A DNA stretch of 56,896 bases from Paludibacteraceae bacterium (GTDB lineage: Bacteria; Bacteroidota; Bacteroidia; Bacteroidales; Paludibacteraceae). Positions 26,069-34,087 of this stretch are shown piece after piece (positions within the stretch are counted from its first letter, which is position 1; the number at the start of each line of letters is the position of its first letter). Below the pieces are notes generated by a model. That model was not told where the DNA came from. It did no database searches and was given only the letters and a program-made list of their open reading frames with translations. Position numbers and translations under genes: made by a program. Where the stretch lies: assembly GCA_024401435.1 (NCBI GenBank), contig JAKSLB010000020.1, positions 1-56,896 on the forward strand, in the 5' to 3' direction.

Positions 26069-29000
26069 TTATTTTCGTTAACAATTTTTTCTGCTTCTCT
26101 TGCCTCGATTTGCTCCAAACGGATTTTGATTTCCGTGGAAATGTCATCTTTCCCTTTATAGTTTTCTCGAACACTCATAAGGTATTGTTTGGCTTCAAAA
26201 TCTCTATTTTGTTTGACATAAATGTCAGACAAAAGAATGAAACTCTTTGCTAACCAATATTGATGAGGGGTATTTTTATCGATAAAGTCAAATATCTCTT
26301 TTTCTGCATTGGTTAAATCGTTTCGACTGAAATTGTATTCGGCAATTCGATATTTTGATTCGGCTCCGTATTCATCCATACAGTTATTTGATAATTCCAA
26401 GTAATCATTGTAAGCTTTTGCCGAATCTCCACTGATTTCGTATGCTTTGGCTCTTGTGAAAAGAGCTTCACGTCGTATGTTAGCATCTAAAATATAGTCG
26501 CCTTTAATGATGTTTGATGCTGCAATGATTGTCTCGTCTGTTTTTCCTAATAGATTGTTGCAACGAAGAATACCTATTTTTGCAGCTTGTTTGTTTTCTG
26601 CGTTTTGTGCAATGCTATCAAGTGTGGACATTGTAGCAATGGCAGTGGTATAATTCTGTGCGTCAAATTGAATCTCTGATAGCTTGGTAAGAGCCTCTTC
26701 TCGTTTGGAAGAACCAATTTGATTGGCAATGATTTGATATTCGGGTTCTGCTTTCTCTTTATTGCCTAATTTATAATAACTATTGGCAGTGTTAAAGTGT
26801 GCATCATAGACGAAACAACTATTAGGATACTTGTTGATGTAGTTGCCGAAACTGGCGATGGCACGTTCGTATTCTCCTTTTTCAAATAGACGTTCTGCTG
26901 CTAAATAGGTGAGCGAATCTTGCTCTGACTTGTCAAATTTAGCAAGACCATTAAGAGATTCTACATAATCAGCAAATCCTTGAATGTCATCTTTCTCAAA
27001 ATATAAATTTTTCAGGCTTTCTAATGCTGTTTTGGCTTCTGCACTAGAAGGGAAGTTGTTGATGATTTCTTTGTATGTCGAAGAGGCTTTTCCGAAATCA
27101 TTCAACTCGTCATAAAGCATACCCGTCTGTAAACGTCCTTTACGACTTAGTGGACTGTGAGGATACTCTTTGTTTAATTTGTCATACGTGGCAATCGCTT
27201 TCTGACTTTCGCCTAACATTACGTATGAACGACCAATTTCGTATTCAGCATCTGCAATGTATTCGGATTGTGGGAATGTTTTGATAAGTTTGTTTAATGT
27301 GGAAATCTTACCATTGTAATTTTTTTGTAGACCTTGAATGAATCCTTCTTGGAAACATGCATAATCTGCTCCAGGACCGCGTAGTGCGTAAACTGTCGCA
27401 TAGTTCTTTTGGGCGTTGTCAAAATCACGGAAATTGAAGTAACAGTCACCAATACGATTGGTGGCATCAGCAATTAGTGTTTTGTTCTTTTCTTCCATAT
27501 TAACATATTTCCGAAACCAAGTTAGTGCATTACTATAATCTTTTTGCGTGAAATATGTATAACCCATATTGTAGTGAGCTAAATTAAATTCATCACAACT
27601 TCTGGCCCCTACAGAATTCACAAATTGTGCAAAATCTGCAGATGCTTTGTCGTATTCCTTCATTTTGTAGTAAGCTTCACCTCTCCAGAAAATAGAGGAA
27701 GCTGCGAGTTGACTATTGTATTTGCCGTCTTGCAAAGATTCGTCAAAGGCTTTGATGGCTTCTTCATATTCTCCAATATTGTAGTTTTGAACACCTAGAC
27801 TATAGGTGATTCGTTGACGAGCTTCGTAAATAGGTAGTGTCTTGTTTTCTATCTTTTGAATCGATTTTAAAGCTTCAGAATAGTTTTTGGTGGTTAGATA
27901 CAAATTCACCATGTAGTTATATACTCTGTCTTTGTATCGAGAATCTTGAAAGTTGGAAAGGAATGTTTCAAAGGCAGTGATAGATTCGTTGAATGGAGAG
28001 TATGATTGTTGATAGACAATCAGTGCATAATTATATTGCGCCTCCTCTTTTACATTTTGTTCGTAATCCATTCTTCCTGCCGATTCGAAGCAAAGTCTGG
28101 CATTGTTGTAATTCTCATCTTTTACATAACAAGCACCTAAGTAAAGATAAGCATTCTGACTCATCGCATCTTCTATAGATGTGACAGATTGAAAGCAATT
28201 AATGGCATTGACAAAATCACCCATTTGATAGTAAGATATACCTAACATGTACATATTACTGCGGATGACTTGGTTGCTTTCACTTTGATAGAGCGACAAA
28301 TATTTTATTGTGTTTTTGTAGTCTTTCTTTTCATAATAACATTCGCCTAAGATTCTGTGAACCTCTTGGTTGTTGACGTTTTCTGGATCGTTTTTTAATA
28401 ATTCTTCACCGGAACTTAAAACAGCATCATAGTCTCTCTTGGCGTAATAGATTTGAAATAGATAATAAGGAATCACTTTTTCATACCCTTTTTGATTTTG
28501 AAGCGAGAGGAATACAGGGTAGGCTGCTTCATAATCTTTTCTTACATAATCAACGTATGCATTGTAGTATTGGCTTGATTGATTGTATTTGGTTGAGTCT
28601 TGCAAAAGTTTTGTGAAATTTTCTTTCGCTTTGTCATATGAACCATTTTCTAAGTACGAATAACCTCTTCGGAATAGTAGATCGTTTTGCTCATCTTTGT
28701 TTAAACGAGTGATGTCACAATTTTCAAACTCCTGAATGGCATTAATAAAATCTTTTTCGTTATATAAAATTGTCCCCTTTAGTAAATGAGCTCTGTTGGC
28801 CAAAATAGAATTGGGATTGTGTGACAAATAAGTGGAAAGTTTCTTTTCTGCATTTCGTTCACCCATTTCGTAGGCACAACAGGCAATATAATATTCTGTT
28901 TCGCCATAATAGGGACTTCGATTTTCTTCTTTTGTTTCTAAATATTTGTTAAATATGTGATATGCAGCACCATATTGTTGCATATCGAAGAATTCTTTAC

Positions 29001-29103
29001 CCTCAAAAAATAATTTGTCTGGGTGCGTGTAATTAATTGTTTTCTGTCCGTAACAAATTGAAACGCAAAGTGTTACAATAAAAGAAATAAGTGCTTTCCT
29101 CAT
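26065..29103 (-). CDS. Large periplasmic TPR-repeat protein
   Basis: 1012 residues with a signal peptide (FIVTLCVSICYGQ). The whole remainder is TPR and Sel1-like helical hairpins, from about residue 30 to 1000. Clear units include KAKENFTKLLQDSTKY, YYQMGDFVNAINCFQS and YNIGEYEEAIKAFDESLQDG. Some units resemble the BamD/YbgF type (GDCYFNFRDFDNAQKNYATV; FPQSEYIADAEYEIGRSY). It probably acts as a periplasmic scaffold for the beta-barrel protein encoded next in the operon. First gene of a seven-gene minus-strand run. Confidence 0.8.
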   Translation of the reverse strand: MRKALISFIVTLCVSICYGQKTINYTHPDKLFFEGKEFFDMQQYGAAYHIFNKYLETKEENRSPYYGETEYYIACCAYEMGERNAEKKLSTYLSHNPNSILANRAHLLKGTILYNEKDFINAIQEFENCDITRLNKDEQNDLLFRRGYSYLENGSYDKAKENFTKLLQDSTKYNQSSQYYNAYVDYVRKDYEAAYPVFLSLQNQKGYEKVIPYYLFQIYYAKRDYDAVLSSGEELLKNDPENVNNQEVHRILGECYYEKKDYKNTIKYLSLYQSESNQVIRSNMYMLGISYYQMGDFVNAINCFQSVTSIEDAMSQNAYLYLGACYVKDENYNNARLCFESAGRMDYEQNVKEEAQYNYALIVYQQSYSPFNESITAFETFLSNFQDSRYKDRVYNYMVNLYLTTKNYSEALKSIQKIENKTLPIYEARQRITYSLGVQNYNIGEYEEAIKAFDESLQDGKYNSQLAASSIFWRGEAYYKMKEYDKASADFAQFVNSVGARSCDEFNLAHYNMGYTYFTQKDYSNALTWFRKYVNMEEKNKTLIADATNRIGDCYFNFRDFDNAQKNYATVYALRGPGADYACFQEGFIQGLQKNYNGKISTLNKLIKTFPQSEYIADAEYEIGRSYVMLGESQKAIATYDKLNKEYPHSPLSRKGRLQTGMLYDELNDFGKASSTYKEIINNFPSSAEAKTALESLKNLYFEKDDIQGFADYVESLNGLAKFDKSEQDSLTYLAAERLFEKGEYERAIASFGNYINKYPNSCFVYDAHFNTANSYYKLGNKEKAEPEYQIIANQIGSSKREEALTKLSEIQFDAQNYTTAIATMSTLDSIAQNAENKQAAKIGILRCNNLLGKTDETIIAASNIIKGDYILDANIRREALFTRAKAYEISGDSAKAYNDYLELSNNCMDEYGAESKYRIAEYNFSRNDLTNAEKEIFDFIDKNTPHQYWLAKSFILLSDIYVKQNRDFEAKQYLMSVRENYKGKDDISTEIKIRLEQIEAREAEKIVNENK

Positions 29104-29128
29104 TTGTATTCCTTAAATTAGATTTATG

Positions 29129-29136
29129 CAAAGATA
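29129..29136 (-). promoter_or_regulatory. Promoter -7 box of the seven-gene minus-strand operon
   Basis: On the minus strand TATCTTTG fits TAnnTTTG, 25 bases before the TPR gene start. No good -33 element at the usual spacing. It lies back-to-back with the ftsY promoter. Confidence 0.5.
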
Positions 29137-29187
29137 CGAAACAAAGTAAGATTCTAAGAAAGTGAGTGCTGAAAAATTAAAAATCAT

Positions 29188-29195
29188 TATCTTTG
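29188..29195 (+). promoter_or_regulatory. Promoter -7 box of ftsY
   Basis: TATCTTTG, 20 bases before the ftsY ATG at 29216. It lies inside the longer open frame beginning at 29162, which argues against that upstream start. Confidence 0.5.
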
Positions 29196-29215
29196 TAGCT
29201 GAAAAAAATATGCAT

Positions 29216-30166
29216 ATGGGTCTATTTAGTATTTTTTCTAAAGAAAAGAAAGAGACTTTGGACAAGGGTCTCGAAAAGACGAAAGAGAGTTTTCTTTCGA
29301 AAATAGCTCGTGCCGTTGTTGGTAAAACAAAGGTTGACGATGAAGTGTTAGATAATTTGGAAGAGGTATTGATTACTTCTGATGTGGGAGTTGATACCAC
29401 TTTGAAAATTATTGAAAGAATAGAAAAGCGTGTTGCAGAAGATAAATATGTAAATACGGATGAGTTGAATGTGATTCTTAAGGATGAAATCGCTGCTTTG
29501 TTGGAGGAAAATAATACTGTAGATGGCTCTGATTTTGAGGTACCTGCATCTTCTAGTCCGTATGTCATTATGGTGGTGGGCGTGAATGGCGTTGGAAAAA
29601 CGACAACGATCGGAAAATTGGCCTATCAATTTACAAAAGCAGGCAAAAAAGTTTACTTGGGTGCCGCTGATACTTTCCGTGCTGCTGCTGTGGAACAATT
29701 GGATATCTGGGGAGAACGTGTGGGGTGTCCTGTTATAAAACAAAAAATGGGTGCTGACCCTGCTTCCGTGGCTTTCGATACATTATCATCTGCCAAAGCA
29801 AATAATGCGGATGTTGTGATTATTGATACTGCTGGTCGCTTGCATAATAAAATCAACTTGATGAATGAGTTGACGAAAATTAAACAGGTAATGCAAAAGA
29901 TCATTCCGAATGCTCCTCATGAGGTTCTTTTGGTCTTGGATGGCTCTACCGGACAAAACGCTTTCGAACAGGCTAAACAATTTACAAAGGCAACAGAGGT
30001 AACCTCTTTGGCAATCACTAAATTGGATGGTACTGCTAAGGGTGGCGTTGTGATTGGTATTTCTGATCAATTTAAAATACCTGTCAAATACATCGGTGTT
30101 GGTGAAGGTATAGACCATTTACAGGTGTTCAATAAAAAAGAGTTTGTAGATTCTCTATTTAAATAA
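29216..30166 (+). CDS. ftsY: Signal recognition particle receptor FtsY
   Basis: FtsY docks SRP-bound ribosomes at the inner membrane and hydrolyses GTP together with Ffh. From ATG 29216 (MGLFSIFSKEKKETLDKGLE) it has 316 residues, short at the N-terminus as in other Bacteroidetes, without the acidic A domain of E. coli. NG domain motifs: P-loop GVNGVGKTTTIGKLA (about 122-136), DTFRAAAVEQL, DTAGRLHNK and TKLDGTAKGG (NKxD equivalent). It is followed after 3 bases by rimO, so the two are co-transcribed. Confidence 0.96.
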   Translation: MGLFSIFSKEKKETLDKGLEKTKESFLSKIARAVVGKTKVDDEVLDNLEEVLITSDVGVDTTLKIIERIEKRVAEDKYVNTDELNVILKDEIAALLEENNTVDGSDFEVPASSSPYVIMVVGVNGVGKTTTIGKLAYQFTKAGKKVYLGAADTFRAAAVEQLDIWGERVGCPVIKQKMGADPASVAFDTLSSAKANNADVVIIDTAGRLHNKINLMNELTKIKQVMQKIIPNAPHEVLLVLDGSTGQNAFEQAKQFTKATEVTSLAITKLDGTAKGGVVIGISDQFKIPVKYIGVGEGIDHLQVFNKKEFVDSLFK

Positions 30167-30169
30167 AAT

Positions 30170-31474
30170 ATGTCGGTTCAATCTTGTATTGATGTTATCA
30201 ATATGGGGTGCTCGAAGAATCTTGTGGATTCTGAACTGCTTGCCCGTCAATTGGAATTAGCTGGATATAAAGTCTCTTTTGATCCGGATAAACCCAAGGC
30301 TAAAATTGTGGTGATTAATACGTGTGGCTTTATTGGCGACGCTAAAGAGGAGTCTATTGAAGAGATTCTTAAATTCGTTGAGGCTAAGAAGAAAAAGAAG
30401 ATAGACAAGATCTTTGTGATGGGATGCTTGGCAGAACGGTATAAGAAGGATTTAGAACAAGAAATCCCCGAGGTAGATAAGTATTATGGAAAATTTGCTT
30501 GGAAGGAGATAATTGCTGACTTAGGTCATCAATACGAAAAATCCTGTTCTGTTCAACATAAACTTTCCACGCCATCTCATTATGCGTATGTGAAAATTTC
30601 TGAGGGTTGTAATCGTCGTTGTGCATATTGCGCAATTCCGATTATCACGGGTAAACACATATCTCGTCCGATGGAGGAAATCGTTTCTGAAGTGGAGTGG
30701 TTAGTGTCTCAAGGTGTTAAGGAGATTCAGGTTATTGCCCAGGATCTATCTTATTATGGGAAAGACCTTTATGGCGAATATTCCATTGCTAAATTGGTGG
30801 AAAAAATATCGGATGTGAAAGGAGTTGAATGGATTCGCCTTCATTATGCTTATCCGACAGATTTTCCATACGATTTGTTACGTGTGATGCGTGAACGCGA
30901 TAATGTATGTAAATACTTGGATTTAGCTTTCCAGCATATTGATGACAAGGTGTTGAAGGATATGCGTCGTCATATCACAAGTGAGGAGACCTATCGATTG
31001 ATTCAACGTATTCGTGAAGAGGTGCCTGGTATTCATTTGCGTACTACTTTAATGGTGGGATTCCCCGGTGAAACAGAAACTCAGTTTGAAAATTTGCTTG
31101 CTTTCGTTCAAAAGACTCGTTTTGAACGAATGGGTGCTTTTCAATATTGTGAAGAGGAAGGTACACCTGCTGCGAAGTTGAAAGATGATGTTTCTCCTGA
31201 AGATAAGGCGAACAGACAGGAACGCTTGATGAATTTACAGGAAGGTATAGCTGAAGAACTGAATCATTCAAAAATCGGACAAACTTATAAGGTGATTATC
31301 GATCGAAAGGAAGGTGACTATTACTATGGCCGTACAGAATTTGATTCACCAGAAGTCGATCCTGAGGTGCTAATTCCTATCGAAAATGCAGAATTAAAGA
31401 TTGGAAATTTTTATTTTGTGAAAATAATTGATTACGAATATTTCGATTTGATTGGGGAAATTATAAGTGAATAA
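30170..31474 (+). CDS. rimO: Ribosomal protein S12 methylthiotransferase RimO
   Basis: 434 residues. RimO is a radical-SAM enzyme that adds a methylthio group to an Asp of ribosomal protein S12. The N-terminal UPF0004 domain has C14, C52 and C86 for one Fe-S cluster (NMGCSKNLVDSE, INTCGFIGDAKEES, VMGCLAER). The radical-SAM cluster motif CNRRCAYCAIP supplies C147, C151 and C154. The last 65 residues form a TRAM domain. NMGCSKNLVDSE and GDAKEESIEEIL distinguish RimO from the tRNA enzyme MiaB. It lies 3 bases after ftsY. Confidence 0.96.
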   Translation: MSVQSCIDVINMGCSKNLVDSELLARQLELAGYKVSFDPDKPKAKIVVINTCGFIGDAKEESIEEILKFVEAKKKKKIDKIFVMGCLAERYKKDLEQEIPEVDKYYGKFAWKEIIADLGHQYEKSCSVQHKLSTPSHYAYVKISEGCNRRCAYCAIPIITGKHISRPMEEIVSEVEWLVSQGVKEIQVIAQDLSYYGKDLYGEYSIAKLVEKISDVKGVEWIRLHYAYPTDFPYDLLRVMRERDNVCKYLDLAFQHIDDKVLKDMRRHITSEETYRLIQRIREEVPGIHLRTTLMVGFPGETETQFENLLAFVQKTRFERMGAFQYCEEEGTPAAKLKDDVSPEDKANRQERLMNLQEGIAEELNHSKIGQTYKVIIDRKEGDYYYGRTEFDSPEVDPEVLIPIENAELKIGNFYFVKIIDYEYFDLIGEIISE

Positions 31475-31487
31475 TGAAAAAATGAGG

Positions 31488-31556
31488 TCTCAATTATTCT
31501 CTTTGTCACGAATGATGACGTTTTGGGTGAACAAGACAAGATTGAGATTTGTTTTT
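31488..31556 (+). terminator. Weak hairpin after rimO
   Basis: TCTCAAT (31488-31494) can pair with ATTGAGA (31541-31547), with an inner stem CTTTGTC/GACAAG and a T-rich tail TTTGTTTTT. The long loop makes this a tentative terminator. Confidence 0.35.
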
Positions 31557-31587
31557 GGATAACGTACGTGATTAAATTATTATAAAT

Positions 31588-32622
31588 ATGAAAAAAAGTA
31601 AAAAAATATTGTTGCTGGCATGTTTAATCCCTTTCGTTTTTTCATGTAAGAAAGAGTACATCACTAATGAATATGTGACGAACGAAAATATTTATCAAAA
31701 CCAATATTATCTTTTGAATGAAATGGAGGAGATTACAGAAGACATTCGACCTCCTTATTTGAAGAAGGGTGATACCATTGCTATCTTTGCATCATCCAAT
31801 TCTGTCACAAAAGACCAATTAAAAAATGGAATAGATAAGTTGAAATCATGGGGACTTGCAGTAAAAGAGGCTGATAATTTATACAAGGCTGATGGTCGTT
31901 ATGCGGGAACTCAATCGGAAAGAATTGAAGGACTTCAAAAGTTATTGGATAATCCTAATGTGAAAGCTATCATTGCTGCTCGGGGTGGATATGGTGCTAC
32001 GCAAGTGGGTTCTTATCTTGATTGGACAAAATTCGAACAAAATCCTAAATGGTTGATTGGTTTTAGTGATATTACTTATTTCCATGCCATTTTAAACAAT
32101 AAAGGTGTGGAGTCCATTCATGGTGCTATGGCATACAATTTGACAAATAGTAACAGCGTTGAGTCATTGAGAAAGGCTTTGTTTGGAGAATTGACTTCTT
32201 ATATGGTCAATACGAATGTTAATTGTATTGAAGGAAAGGCCGAAGGTCGGTTGGTCGGAGGTAATTTATCTTTGATTTATAGTTTGGGAGGAACTTTGTA
32301 CGATTTGAATGTTCGAGATGCTATTTTGTTGATTGAAGATACAGGAGAAAATAATTACGAAATAGATAGGATGATGAACAACCTTAAGCAGAGTGCTAAG
32401 TTGGATTGCGTGAAGGGTGTCATTGTAGGAGAATTTACTAGTATGAATCAGGGAAATGATAAATCGATTGCTGAGATTATGAAAGAGCAATTGGAACCAT
32501 TGGGTATTCCTGTCTTATATGGTATGAATATCGGTCATGACTCTGAAAATTTAGCTGTTTATTTAGGTCGCCAAGTTTCTCTTGAAGTAGGAGAGAAGAG
32601 TGCTACTGTAACATTTAAATGA
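31588..32622 (+). CDS. S66-family LD-carboxypeptidase lipoprotein
   Basis: 344 residues. The lipobox FVFSC with Cys20 indicates a lipoprotein, unusual because classical LdcA is cytoplasmic. Family blocks: GDTIAIFASSN (61-71), AIIAARGGYGA (128-137), LIGFSDITYFHAIL with the nucleophile Ser160 in G-F-S-D, EDTGENNYEIDRMM with the catalytic Glu, and MNIGHDSENLAVYLG with the catalytic His. S66 enzymes cleave the D-Ala from the L,D bond of murein tetrapeptides during recycling. A periplasmic lipid-anchored form would act on the sacculus or on imported peptides. Starts 113 bases after rimO; radA follows after 10 bases. Confidence 0.88.
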   Translation: MKKSKKILLLACLIPFVFSCKKEYITNEYVTNENIYQNQYYLLNEMEEITEDIRPPYLKKGDTIAIFASSNSVTKDQLKNGIDKLKSWGLAVKEADNLYKADGRYAGTQSERIEGLQKLLDNPNVKAIIAARGGYGATQVGSYLDWTKFEQNPKWLIGFSDITYFHAILNNKGVESIHGAMAYNLTNSNSVESLRKALFGELTSYMVNTNVNCIEGKAEGRLVGGNLSLIYSLGGTLYDLNVRDAILLIEDTGENNYEIDRMMNNLKQSAKLDCVKGVIVGEFTSMNQGNDKSIAEIMKEQLEPLGIPVLYGMNIGHDSENLAVYLGRQVSLEVGEKSATVTFK

Positions 32623-32632
32623 TGCTTCCGTA

Positions 32633-33994
32633 ATGAAAACAAAATCGGTTTATGTTTGTCAAAATTGTGGGGCAGAAGCATCTAAATGGGTAGGTAAATG
32701 TCCTGCCTGTGGTGAATGGAACACCTATGTGGAGGAAATTATAAGAAAAGAAAAAAATGTACCTTCTACCGTAGGATTTATCTCTTCTGAAAAAGCTAAA
32801 CCTCTTCGAATACAAGAAGTGGAAACAACGGAAGAGGTGCGAAATGACACAGGTAGTGGCGAATTTAATAGAGTTTTGGGAGGCGGTATCGTCCCTGGCT
32901 CTTTGACTTTAATAGGAGGAGAGCCGGGAATCGGCAAATCAACTTTGGTTTTGCAAATTGTTTTAAATATAAAAGGGAAACGAACCTTATATGTTTCTGG
33001 AGAGGAGAGTACCAAACAACTTAAATTAAGAGCCGATCGATTAGCCATTCAAAATAATCCCGATTGTTTTATTGTGAGTGAAACATCTTTGGAACAGATT
33101 TTCGTTCACATACAAAACGTTAAGCCTGATTTAGTGATCATAGATTCTATCCAAACTATTTCCACAGAAATGGCAGAGTCATCACCAGGAAGTGTGACGC
33201 AGGTTCGAGAATGTTCGGCTTCGTTACTGAAATTTGCAAAAGAGAGTAACATACCAGTTCTTTTGATAGGTCATATCAACAAAGAAGGAAATATTGCTGG
33301 CCCGAAGGTCTTAGAACACATTGTAGATACGGTACTTCAGTTTGAGGGTGACCAACATTATATGTATCGTATTTTACGTTCTATCAAAAATCGTTTTGGT
33401 AGTACGGAAGAGTTAGGTATTTATGAAATGCAGCAATCAGGATTGCGTGAGGTTAGTAATCCTTCTGAACTCCTTTTGTCAAATAATCACGAGGGATTGA
33501 GTGGAACAGCAATTGGTGCTGCCATTGAGGGCGTTAGACCTTTCCTTATTGAAGCACAAGCCTTGGTAAGTACAGCCGCATATGGTACTCCGCAACGATC
33601 AGCCACAGGATTTGATATTCGTCGCTTGAATATGTTGCTTGCCGTTTTGGAAAAACGTGTAGGATTCAAATTGTCACAAAAGGATGTCTATTTAAATATC
33701 GCAGGAGGTATAAAAATTAATGATCCTGCTATCGATTTGGCAATAATTAGTGCTATTCTTTCTTCCAATATGGATATCGCTATTGACGAACAGACATGTT
33801 TAGCTGGTGAAGTTGGACTTTCTGGCGAAATACGTCCTATCAATCGTATCGAACAAAGAATATCTGAAGCAGAAAAATTAGGATTTAAACGAATAATTAT
33901 TCCTGAATATAAAAATATTTCCATAAAAAATCGTTCTATAGAAGTACTCTTTGCTCGAAAAGTGGAAGAAGCATTCAAACACTTATTTGGTTGA
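32633..33994 (+). CDS. radA: DNA repair protein RadA
   Basis: 453 residues. RadA is a RecA-related branch-migration ATPase in recombinational repair. The N-terminal zinc finger uses C9, C12, C23 and C26 (VCQNCG ... KCPACGEW). The P-loop GEPGIGKST lies at 96-104, followed by the Walker B region LVIIDSIQT. The family-specific KNRFG motif is present (SIKNRFGSTEELG, about 246), and the C-terminal Lon-protease-like domain has DLAIISAILSS and LAGEVGLSGEIRPI. The genes on either side are co-directional. Confidence 0.96.
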   Translation: MKTKSVYVCQNCGAEASKWVGKCPACGEWNTYVEEIIRKEKNVPSTVGFISSEKAKPLRIQEVETTEEVRNDTGSGEFNRVLGGGIVPGSLTLIGGEPGIGKSTLVLQIVLNIKGKRTLYVSGEESTKQLKLRADRLAIQNNPDCFIVSETSLEQIFVHIQNVKPDLVIIDSIQTISTEMAESSPGSVTQVRECSASLLKFAKESNIPVLLIGHINKEGNIAGPKVLEHIVDTVLQFEGDQHYMYRILRSIKNRFGSTEELGIYEMQQSGLREVSNPSELLLSNNHEGLSGTAIGAAIEGVRPFLIEAQALVSTAAYGTPQRSATGFDIRRLNMLLAVLEKRVGFKLSQKDVYLNIAGGIKINDPAIDLAIISAILSSNMDIAIDEQTCLAGEVGLSGEIRPINRIEQRISEAEKLGFKRIIIPEYKNISIKNRSIEVLFARKVEEAFKHLFG

Positions 33995-34010
33995 CGCCTA
34001 TTTAACGTCA
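33990..34010 (+). terminator. Small hairpin overlapping the radA stop
   Basis: TTGACG and CGTCAA form a 6-bp stem with a 9-base loop; a T-rich stretch follows after about 9 bases. Weak terminator candidate only. Confidence 0.3.
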
Positions 34011-34087
34011 ATCTGTGTGTTTTTAATTGTTGCTTTGTGGAGGGAGAAAGAACATTTGTTTTTGAGTGAAATAAAGACGTGTGTGGA

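Noticed and set aside
29162-29215. N-terminal extension of FtsY
   Set aside because: The stretch contains the -7 box TATCTTTG; the Bacteroidetes-like start MGLFS at 29216 follows at the right distance.
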